Source: Bacteroidaceae bacterium
GTDB lineage: Bacteria > Bacteroidota > Bacteroidia > Bacteroidales > Bacteroidaceae
Assembly: GCA_017524545.1 (NCBI GenBank)
Contig: JAFXVN010000082.1
Span: 1 to 44,441, forward strand
DNA: 44,441 nucleotides
Direction: 5' to 3'
A model generated the notes under the pieces. That model did not search any database, had not been told where the DNA came from, and saw nothing but the letters and a program-made list of their open reading frames with translations. Position numbers and translations under genes: made by a program. Of the stretch, positions 1-6,603 are shown piece by piece; within the stretch, counting starts at the first letter, position 1; every line of letters begins with the position of its first letter.

Positions 1-354
1 CGTATGCCACATGACGGTTGGATTTCCGACAGGCCAGTGAATCAGCATCAAATCCACATAGTCAAGTCCCAACTGCTTCATGGAATGGCGGGCTGTGCGC
101 AGTGTTTCCTCCCTCGTATAGCAGGAATCGCATATCTTGGTCGTGATGAACAGTTCTTCACGGGGAACTCCACATGCCCGAACTGCATCACCAACGCCTT
201 TCTCGTTGTAGTACATAGCAGCAGTGTCGATACTCCTATAGCCTACCGATACGGCATCTTCGACCACTCTTTGGGTTTCCCTCTCGGAGATATTATAGAC
301 ACCCAACCCGACCATCGGCATTTTCAGTCCATTATTCAAAACCTTATATTCCAT
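1..354 (-). CDS. Aldo/keto reductase, N-terminal part (runs off the window)
   Basis: The reverse strand encodes 118 codons from ATG at 354 to the window edge, with no stop. The product is the N-terminal third of an NAD(P)H-dependent aldo/keto reductase, a cytoplasmic TIM-barrel enzyme that reduces carbonyls to alcohols. The full catalytic tetrad is visible with the family spacing: Asp43 (SIDTAAMY), Tyr48, Lys73 (FITTKI) and His106 (LIHWP). The opening MEYKVLNNGLKMPMVGLGVY matches the 2,5-diketogluconate reductase-like branch. A purine-rich AAAAGAAG lies 5-12 bases before the start. It follows the Fic gene in the same direction, 72 bases after its stop, so it may be co-transcribed. The substrate cannot be deduced. 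Family certain, specificity unknown. Confidence 0.9.
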   Translation of the reverse strand, partial: MEYKVLNNGLKMPMVGLGVYNISERETQRVVEDAVSVGYRSIDTAAMYYNEKGVGDAVRACGVPREELFITTKICDSCYTREETLRTARHSMKQLGLDYVDLMLIHWPVGNPTVMWHT

Positions 355-426
355 ATTACTTCTTTTTAGTATGTTGATGCCTTGGATTCAACATAAATTC
401 CGATTTATCTGTATATTGAACTATTC

Positions 427-1716
427 TCAATTACTTGCAACGATATACGTGCAATATTTACTGAGCAGATTGGCTAATGGTACTTCGCCTTTTAGGAATC
501 GCTCCGCATCAAGTTTCAACAATCTTTCACTCACAGGTTTCTTTCCCTTGAATATGGCTTTTAGATACGGAATGCCATTTTCTTCAGTAATGCTTACTTC
601 TGTGAAGAATTGCGTCAAATCCTCTGCATCATAGACGATGGAGTAACTTGGGCGTTTGGCTCCGGGGATGTCCTCTTTCAGTATGTTCTTATCTACTAGA
701 TCCTGTATGTCACGTATGGCGGTGTCCTTCGAACATTTCGCCAATGTTGCCCATGTCTTGGATGTTATCTTTGCCTCATAGCCGTCAAGGAACAGATTGA
801 GCATCTGCGTTTGCCTTTCTGTCATTGGAACAGCGGAAGCTTTTTGCCAGAAGAAACTCTTGTTCAAGATGGTAGTGACGATGGTGTCTGCCTCGTCAAG
901 TGCATCCACCAATTTTTGCATGTACCACACCAACCACTCTGTTATATCGCCATCGCCATGCTGCATCCGCTCCAGAATGTCGTAGTAGTGATTCTTGTCC
1001 TTATTTATCTGTGATGAAACATTATAGAAACGGAACTCACTCTTCTCTCCACGAGCCAGCATCATGTCTGAAAGGATGCGAGCCAACCTTCCGTTACCGT
1101 CCTCGAATGGATGAATGCTCACAAACCAGAAATGAGCGATGGCAGAACGAATGACGCTGCTTACTGGCTCATCTCCATCAAACCAAGTGAGGAACTTTTG
1201 CATTTCCTCCCCAACACGATCTGGCGAAGGAGCTATATAGTGAATCTTTTCGCGTCCGAACATTCCGCTGACGATATGTTCCTCGTTCGTGCGGTACTGT
1301 CCTATTTCTATCTGACCGCCTTCACTATAGCATGTTGGAAAGAAAGCGGCTTGCCAGGCGCACAACTTTTCTTTGCTAAGAGGCTGATTATAATTTTGTA
1401 CAGCTTCAAGCATAACACCCACAACAGAATCAATATAGTGTGAAGGAGCAGTATATTTCACGTTATCAATGCCCAGCCTTCTGGCTATGGAAGAACGAAC
1501 CTGATCCACATTCAGCCGGACGCCTTCAATCTCCGAAGAATACACCACATCATAAGTCAGGTTCTCGGCCATAGCACGCAACTTGCTGTCAAAACCCAAC
1601 GAACTCAACCTGCCGTAAAGCAAGCCCTGCATACGGAATACTTTCTCCTGAAGGAGTGACACCTCAGAAGCGTCCCAACGGAAGTTTGTCCAATTGTCTC
1701 TTTCGTGTATATACAT
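427..1716 (-). CDS. Fic family protein with DUF4172-like N-terminus and winged-helix C-terminus
   Basis: A 429-residue Fic protein, a family that usually transfers AMP or another nucleotide to a target hydroxyl. The catalytic loop HPFEDGNGRLAR is intact (His at about 202), so the enzyme should be active. The inhibitory motif SSEIEG (Ser60, Glu64, Gly65) fits the [S/T]xxxE[G/N] pattern and lies before the Fic core, as in class II Fic proteins that block their own ATP site. The first 50 residues (YIHERDNWTNFRWD) resemble the DUF4172 segment of these proteins, and residues from about 310 look like a winged-helix DNA-binding domain. In-frame codons reach 1815, but the promoter at 1773-1804 puts the transcript start near 1767, so the ATG at 1716, where family similarity starts, is preferred. 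ATG at 1749 is an alternative. The target is unknown. Confidence 0.9.
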   Translation of the reverse strand: MYIHERDNWTNFRWDASEVSLLQEKVFRMQGLLYGRLSSLGFDSKLRAMAENLTYDVVYSSEIEGVRLNVDQVRSSIARRLGIDNVKYTAPSHYIDSVVGVMLEAVQNYNQPLSKEKLCAWQAAFFPTCYSEGGQIEIGQYRTNEEHIVSGMFGREKIHYIAPSPDRVGEEMQKFLTWFDGDEPVSSVIRSAIAHFWFVSIHPFEDGNGRLARILSDMMLARGEKSEFRFYNVSSQINKDKNHYYDILERMQHGDGDITEWLVWYMQKLVDALDEADTIVTTILNKSFFWQKASAVPMTERQTQMLNLFLDGYEAKITSKTWATLAKCSKDTAIRDIQDLVDKNILKEDIPGAKRPSYSIVYDAEDLTQFFTEVSITEENGIPYLKAIFKGKKPVSERLLKLDAERFLKGEVPLANLLSKYCTYIVASN

Positions 1717-1722
1717 AATGCA

Positions 1723-1835
1723 TTCGTACTTTATGCGACAAAATTTCATATACAACGTCGCAAATTCTGCGACAAAGGTACTAAAATAATGCTGAATCAC
1801 CAAACAAAAATGCAAAATATCGCATATCCTGCGAC
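1723..1835. promoter_or_regulatory. Three inverted-repeat sites around the Fic promoter (candidate operators)
   Basis: GTCGCA-N5-TGCGAC occurs as a perfect 17-base inverted repeat at 1757-1773, touching the -7 box. A nearly perfect copy lies at 1819-1835, upstream of the -33 box. A third, with one degenerate half (TTCGTA-N5-TGCGAC), lies at 1723-1739 in the leader. The centres of the first two are 62 bases apart, close to six helical turns. The arrangement fits a dimeric repressor that loops or covers the promoter, possibly the Fic protein itself through its winged helix. The sites are seen; the regulator is inference. Confidence 0.6.
1773..1804 (-). promoter_or_regulatory. Bacteroidetes-type promoter of the Fic gene
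   Basis: On the reverse strand TTTG (1801-1804) is followed after exactly 20 bases by TACCTTTG (1773-1780), matching the -33/-7 pattern of the Bacteroidetes primary sigma factor. Confidence 0.8.
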
Positions 1836-1876
1836 GTTTTTATCTCCAATACGTCGAAAGCATACTTGAAGATACC

Positions 1877-1910
1877 AAAAAAGGACCTGCCCGATTGTGA
1901 GCAGGTCCTT
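1877..1910 (-). terminator. Intrinsic terminator after ppdK
   Basis: On the reverse strand a 10-base-pair stem (AAGGACCTGC with GCAGGTCCTT, 1881-1910) is followed by a run of T (1877-1882). It lies 25 bases past the ppdK stop and separates that gene from the Fic gene. Confidence 0.9.
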
Positions 1911-1934
1911 TAGTTAATTATATCAGAGTGATAA

Positions 1935-4655
1935 TTACTCCTCTACAGCAGCCTGTGCGGCTGCGAGGCGTGCGATGGGCACACGGAAGGGAGAGCAAGA
2001 TGCGTAGTTGAGGCCAATCTTGGCGCAGAACTTAACTGAGCTGGGTTCACCGCCGTGTTCGCCGCAGATACCGCAACGGAGCGTAGGACGAACCTCGCGA
2101 CCTTTCTCGACGGCCATCTTGACGAGCTGGCCTACGCCGTTCTGGTCGAGAACCTGGAAGGGGTCAACCTTCAGAATCTTCTTCTCGAGGTATGCGGGCA
2201 GGAAGCTTGCGATGTCGTCGCGGCTGTAACCGAAGGTCATCTGCGTGAGGTCGTTGGTGCCGAAGGAGAAGTACTCAGCTTCGGTAGCAATGCGGTCGGC
2301 TGTGAGGGCAGCGCGAGGTATCTCAATCATCGTACCAATCTCGAAGTCAACCTTTACGCCATACTCTTCGAAGACTTCTGCAGCTATCTTCTGGATGATG
2401 GCCTTCTGCTGCTTCAGCTCGTAGAGGATACCAATGAGGGGCACCATGATTTCGGGCTTCGGGTCGAAGCCTTCCTTCTTCAGCTCGCAAGCGGCGCTGA
2501 GGATGGCGCGTGTCTGCATGGCTGTGATTTCGGGGAAGGTGATACCCAGACGGCAGCCACGATGACCGAGCATCGGGTTGTTCTCGGCGAGGCTTTCTAC
2601 GCGACGCTGGATGGTAGCGAGGTCAACGCCCATCTCCTTGGCCATTGTCTCCTGACCGGCGAGGTCATGGGGAACGAACTCATGCAATGGCGGGTCGAGC
2701 AGACGGATATTCACTGGCAGTCCGTCCATAGCTTTCAGGATGCCCTTGAAATCGGCCTTCTGGTAAGGCAGGAGCTTTGCAAGAGCATTCTCGCGACCTT
2801 CTGCGCTGTCGGCGAGAATCATCTGACGCATAGCGATAATCTTCTGGTCGTCGAAGAACATGTGCTCCGTACGTGTCAGACCGATACCCTTGGCACCGAA
2901 TGCGCGGGCTACCTCAGCATCGTGGGGCGTGTCGGCGTTGGTGCGAACCTGCAGCTTGGTATATTTGTCGCAGAGGTCCATCAGCTCCTTGAAGTCGCCG
3001 CTGAGTTCAGCAGCCTTCGTGGGCACTTCACCGGCATAAACCTGACCTGTAGTACCGTTGATGGAGATGTAGTCGCCTTCCTTATAGACAACGCCATCGA
3101 TTTCGACAGTCTTGGCCTTGTAGTCAACAGTCAGCGAGCCAACGCCAGAGACGCAGCACTTGCCCATGCCGCGAGCCACAACAGCTGCATGAGAGGTCAT
3201 GCCGCCGCGAGCGGTAAGGATGCCTTCTGCGGCACTCATGCCTGCGAGGTCTTCGGGAGAGGTCTCGATGCGGACGAGGACAACCTTGTGGCCGTCTGCG
3301 TGCCAAGCCTGAGCGTCGTCGGCAAAGAACACAATCTGACCGCAGCCAGCACCGGGACTTGCGGGCAGACCCTGTGCAATCACCTTGGCGGTGGAGAGTG
3401 CCTTCTTGTCGAATACGGGGTGCAGCAGTTCGTCGAGCTTCTGAGGCTCGCAACGGTTGATGGCGGTCTTCTCGTCGATTTTGCCTTCGTGGAGCAGGTC
3501 GATGGCAATCTTCACCATAGCGGCGCCTGTGCGCTTGCCGTTACGGGTCTGCAGGAACCACAGCTTGCCTTCCTGTACGGTGAACTCCATGTCCTGCATG
3601 TCGCGGTAGTGCTCTTCCAGCTTGTTCTGGATGGCGTCAAGCTCCTTGTAGATTTCGGGCATAGCCTCTTCCATAGAAGGATACTTGGCTACGCGCTCTT
3701 CCTCGCTGATGCCGGCACGTTCTGCCCAGCGCTGAGAGCCAATCTTGGTAATCTGCTGCGGCGTACGGATACCAGCCACAACGTCCTCACCCTGAGCGTT
3801 TACGAGGTACTCACCGTTGAAGAGGTTCTCGCCATTGGCAGCGTCGCGGCTGAAGCATACACCAGTTGCGGAGGTGTCGCCCATGTTGCCGAATACCATT
3901 GCCATTACGCTGACGGCTGTTCCCCACTCGTCGGGTATGCCTTCCATCTTGCGGTAGAGGATGGCGCGCTCGTTCATCCAGCTGCGGAACACAGCACAGA
4001 TGGCACCCCAGAGCTGTTCGATGGGGTCGTTGGGGAAGTCCTTACCTGTGCGCTCCTTGATGGCTTTCTTGAAGCGAACGACAAGCTCCTTCAGCTCTTC
4101 TACGCTGAGGTCCTTATCGAGCTTCACGCCACGGATGGCCTTCACCTGCTCGATGATTTCCTCGAACGGGTCGATGTCGGTCTTGTTGGCGGGCTTCAGC
4201 TCGAGCACAACGTCGCCGTACATCTGCACGAAGCGGCGGTAGCTGTCATATACGAAGTGGGGGTTACCGGTCTTCTTCACCATGCCTTCTGCCACCTCAT
4301 CGTTGAGACCGAGGTTCAGGATGGTGTCCATCATACCGGGCATAGAGGCACGGGCACCCGAACGAACGCTGACGAGCAGCGGGTTCTGGGCGTCGCCGAA
4401 CTTGGAGTTCATCAGCACCTCGATGTGCTTCACGGCTGCCATCACGTCGTCGTTCAGCAGCTCCATAATCTTCTCCTGACCAACCTCGTAGTACTCGTTG
4501 CACACGTCGGTGGTGATGGTGAAGCCTGGAGGAACAGGGACACCGATGAGATTCATTTCAGCCAGGTTGGCACCCTTGCCGCCCAGCTGTTCGCGCATCT
4601 GCGCATTACCTTCTGCTTGTCCATTGCCGAAGGTGTAAACACGTTTCTGACTCAT
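1935..4655 (-). CDS. ppdK: Pyruvate, phosphate dikinase
   Basis: A 906-residue cytoplasmic enzyme that interconverts pyruvate, ATP and phosphate with phosphoenolpyruvate, AMP and pyrophosphate. In Bacteroidales it links glycolysis and PEP supply with pyrophosphate use. The N-terminal nucleotide-binding domain starts with QLGGKGANLAEMN, the phosphohistidine domain carries the signature GGMTSHAAVVARG (His near residue 489), and the C-terminal PEP-binding barrel ends with CGICGEHGGEPSSV. Length is near the family's usual 875-910. An in-frame start exists at 4694, but it falls at the expected transcription start, so ATG at 4655 (MSQKRVYTFGNG) is preferred. The gene is monocistronic: its own promoter at 4700-4707 and a strong terminator after the stop. 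The long open frame on the opposite strand is a codon-bias shadow. Confidence 0.97.
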   Translation of the reverse strand: MSQKRVYTFGNGQAEGNAQMREQLGGKGANLAEMNLIGVPVPPGFTITTDVCNEYYEVGQEKIMELLNDDVMAAVKHIEVLMNSKFGDAQNPLLVSVRSGARASMPGMMDTILNLGLNDEVAEGMVKKTGNPHFVYDSYRRFVQMYGDVVLELKPANKTDIDPFEEIIEQVKAIRGVKLDKDLSVEELKELVVRFKKAIKERTGKDFPNDPIEQLWGAICAVFRSWMNERAILYRKMEGIPDEWGTAVSVMAMVFGNMGDTSATGVCFSRDAANGENLFNGEYLVNAQGEDVVAGIRTPQQITKIGSQRWAERAGISEEERVAKYPSMEEAMPEIYKELDAIQNKLEEHYRDMQDMEFTVQEGKLWFLQTRNGKRTGAAMVKIAIDLLHEGKIDEKTAINRCEPQKLDELLHPVFDKKALSTAKVIAQGLPASPGAGCGQIVFFADDAQAWHADGHKVVLVRIETSPEDLAGMSAAEGILTARGGMTSHAAVVARGMGKCCVSGVGSLTVDYKAKTVEIDGVVYKEGDYISINGTTGQVYAGEVPTKAAELSGDFKELMDLCDKYTKLQVRTNADTPHDAEVARAFGAKGIGLTRTEHMFFDDQKIIAMRQMILADSAEGRENALAKLLPYQKADFKGILKAMDGLPVNIRLLDPPLHEFVPHDLAGQETMAKEMGVDLATIQRRVESLAENNPMLGHRGCRLGITFPEITAMQTRAILSAACELKKEGFDPKPEIMVPLIGILYELKQQKAIIQKIAAEVFEEYGVKVDFEIGTMIEIPRAALTADRIATEAEYFSFGTNDLTQMTFGYSRDDIASFLPAYLEKKILKVDPFQVLDQNGVGQLVKMAVEKGREVRPTLRCGICGEHGGEPSSVKFCAKIGLNYASCSPFRVPIARLAAAQAAVEE

Positions 4656-4699
4656 AATTTTATTACTGTTATTATGTGTTATATGATTTATCACTTGCG

Positions 4700-4707
4700 C
4701 AAAGGTA
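4700..4707 (-). promoter_or_regulatory. -7 box of the ppdK promoter
   Basis: TACCTTTG on the reverse strand, 45 bases before the ppdK start. No good TTTG is found at the -33 position. That area is filled with repeated TTCATAAT words. Confidence 0.6.
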
Positions 4708-4746
4708 TAATAAATAATTCATAATTCATAATTCACGGTGAATAAT

Positions 4747-4777
4747 TTTGCCGTTTAAGCTAAAATATGTACTTTTG
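4747..4777 (+). promoter_or_regulatory. Promoter of rlmD
   Basis: TTTG (4747-4750), 19 bases, TACTTTTG (4770-4777): a full match to the Bacteroidetes pattern. The leader (4805-4840) is made of GTAAATC/GTCAAATC words, and a 21-base stretch of it recurs exactly inside the thrC coding region. Confidence 0.8.
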
Positions 4778-4845
4778 CACATCAAAACGACTGGTTGAAG
4801 AAGTCAAATAGTAAATCGTAAATCGTCAAATCGTAAATTAACCCG

Positions 4846-6333
4846 ATGTCAAGGAAGAAGAAGGAATTGCCCGTTTACAGGGAAGTGGAGATACAGGACG
4901 TGGCGGCCGAAGGAAAGGCGCTTGTCCGCATAGATGATTTGGTGGTCTTTGTGCCTTACGTTGTGCCGGGCGATGTGGTTGACCTTCGCGTCACGAGGAA
5001 GAAGCATCACTACGCCGAGGCGGTATGCACGCACATCCACAAGAAGAGCGAACGCCGCGCGGAGCCTTTCTGCCCCCATTATGGCGTGTGCGGCGGCTGC
5101 AAGTGGCAGATTCTCCCCTACGAAGACCAGCTGCGCTACAAGCAAAAGCAGGTGATGGACAACCTGGAGCGCATCGGCAAAATCCCCTTGCCCGAATGCG
5201 ACCCCATCCTCGGCTCTGCAAAGACCAGATGCTACCGCAACAAGCTGGAGTTCGGCTTCTCGGATAAAATCTGGCTGACGGAAGAGGAGATACGCTCGGG
5301 CAAGCAGTTCGACCTTCCCGGAGCCGTCGGCTACCACACGGGCAGCGCCTTCGACAAGATACTGCCCATCCGCGAGTGCCACCTTATGGAGGACATCAAC
5401 AACCGCCTGCGTAACGGGGTCCAGAAGTATGCCTACGAGCACGGCCTCACTTTCTTCAACGCCCGCGAGCACCACGGCCTCCTGCGGAACATGATGATTC
5501 GGCTCTCGAACACGAAAGAGTTGATGGTGCTGATGCAGTTCTGCTTCGCACCTTTTGAAGTGAAAAGTGAAGAACTTCAAGAGCAAGCAATGTCTCTGAT
5601 GCAATGGATGCACGAGACCTTCCCCGAGATAACGAGCCTCCTTTGGGTCAACAACGAGAAGTTCAACGACACCATCGGCGACCTCGACGTGCAGCTCTAC
5701 AGCGGCACCGACCACATCTTCCTCGAAATGGAAGGCCTTCGCTTCAAGGTTGGCCCCAAGAGTTTCTACCAAACCAATACCGAACAAGCCTATATATTGT
5801 ATAAAGTAGTGAAGACCCTCTCTAACTCCCCCTTAAAGGGGGAGGACTCCCTCCCTTTAAGGGAGGGCAGGGGTGGGTCTTTGCCTCTTATTTACGACCT
5901 CTACACCGGCACCGGCACCATCGCCAACTTCGTGGCAAGGCACGCCCGCAAAGTCATCGGCATAGAATACGTGCCCGAGGCCATCGAGGATGCAAAGGTC
6001 AACTCCAAGATAAACGGCATCGGGAACACCGAATTCTTTGCCGGTGATATGAAAGACATCCTTTGCAAGGACTTCATCGAGAAGCACGGCAAGCCCGACA
6101 TCATCATCACCGACCCGCCACGCGCCGGAATGCATCCCGACGTCATCGACGCCATCCTCTTCGCCGACCCGCAGCGCATCGTATATGTCAGCTGCAACCC
6201 CGCCACACAAGCCCGCGACCTGCAGCTCCTCTCCACCGCCTACGAAGTGAAGCGCATCCAGCCCGTCGATATGTTCCCCCACACCCAGCACGTCGAGAAC
6301 GTCGTCCTGCTCGAAAGGAAAAGTGAAGAATAG
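4846..6333 (+). CDS. rlmD: 23S rRNA (uracil-5-)-methyltransferase, RlmD/RumA type
   Basis: A 495-residue SAM-dependent methyltransferase that makes 5-methyluridine in 23S rRNA (or tRNA in related proteins). An N-terminal TRAM domain (about 8-65) is followed by the iron-sulfur cysteine cluster CPHYGVCGGC, a Rossmann SAM site (DLYTGTGTIANF), the DPPRAGMHPDV loop and the catalytic cysteine in YVSCNPATQARDL (Cys about 450). The odd feature is an in-frame GC-rich double-hairpin repeat at 5813-5880. It adds about 22 residues (KTLSNSPLKGED...LREGRGGS, about 323-346) just before the SAM-binding strand. The rest of the protein is intact, so the insertion is probably tolerated. RlmD versus RlmC/TrmA-like target choice rests on overall similarity only. 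Confidence 0.93.
   Translation: MSRKKKELPVYREVEIQDVAAEGKALVRIDDLVVFVPYVVPGDVVDLRVTRKKHHYAEAVCTHIHKKSERRAEPFCPHYGVCGGCKWQILPYEDQLRYKQKQVMDNLERIGKIPLPECDPILGSAKTRCYRNKLEFGFSDKIWLTEEEIRSGKQFDLPGAVGYHTGSAFDKILPIRECHLMEDINNRLRNGVQKYAYEHGLTFFNAREHHGLLRNMMIRLSNTKELMVLMQFCFAPFEVKSEELQEQAMSLMQWMHETFPEITSLLWVNNEKFNDTIGDLDVQLYSGTDHIFLEMEGLRFKVGPKSFYQTNTEQAYILYKVVKTLSNSPLKGEDSLPLREGRGGSLPLIYDLYTGTGTIANFVARHARKVIGIEYVPEAIEDAKVNSKINGIGNTEFFAGDMKDILCKDFIEKHGKPDIIITDPPRAGMHPDVIDAILFADPQRIVYVSCNPATQARDLQLLSTAYEVKRIQPVDMFPHTQHVENVVLLERKSEE
5813..5880 (+). repeat. Family A palindromic element inside rlmD (double hairpin)
   Basis: Outer ends AGACCC/GGGTCT enclose two hairpins: CTCCCCC-TTAAA-GGGGGAG (5826-5844) and CCCTCCC-TTTAA-GGGAGGG (5849-5867). 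The same layout and nearly the same sequence occur in thrC at 33620-33690 and, more diverged, in the MFS gene at 34861-34933. It is read in frame. Confidence 0.9.
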
Positions 6334-6405
6334 AAGAAGATAGAGGTTATTGAAGCTTTGCCTGGTTGCCGGTTTAGGTGTGCCTAATTGTGCACTTAGA
6401 CTCGC

Positions 6406-6563
6406 CTGCAACACTTGCAACAGTTGCAACATGTTGTTTCGGGGCGAGGGGCTTCCCTATATATTATATATCAATAATTACATAATGGTATTAAGTATAT
6501 AATAATATATAGCACCTTCTTTTTTCTCGATTTTGCGTGTTGCAACTGTTGCAAGTGTTGCAG
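6406..6563. repeat. Concentric inverted-repeat element, 158 bases
   Basis: Perfect 26-base arms (6406-6431 and 6538-6563) are each built from three TGTTGCAAC-like words with a 9-base period. An inner AT-rich pair (6457-6470 with 6496-6512) shares exactly the same centre, 6484.5. The region between rlmD and the GH30 gene holds no gene. Just before it, at 6381, lies TGCCTAATTG, a word also found in the 22-base repeats at 25992. The right arm overlaps the GH30 promoter. Confidence 0.9.
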
Positions 6564-6579
6564 AAAATTCGTACCTTTG
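6548..6579 (+). promoter_or_regulatory. Promoter of the GH30-GH35 operon
   Basis: TACCTTTG (6572-6579) is preceded after 20 bases by GTTG (6548-6551), a one-mismatch -33 box lying inside the right arm of the inverted repeat. The 9-base iterated TGTTGCA words across the promoter could be binding sites for a regulator. Confidence 0.65.
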
Positions 6580-6603
6580 CACACGAAAGGCTGTTAGTAA
6601 AAT

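Noticed and set aside
4-369. A 121-residue + strand frame at the window start
   Set aside because: The reverse strand encodes an aldo/keto reductase with its full catalytic tetrad, so this frame is its shadow.
2055-4724. An 889-residue open frame on the + strand
   Set aside because: It lies wholly opposite ppdK, whose motifs are unmistakable. The opposite frame is low in recognisable domains and arises from GC-biased codon use.
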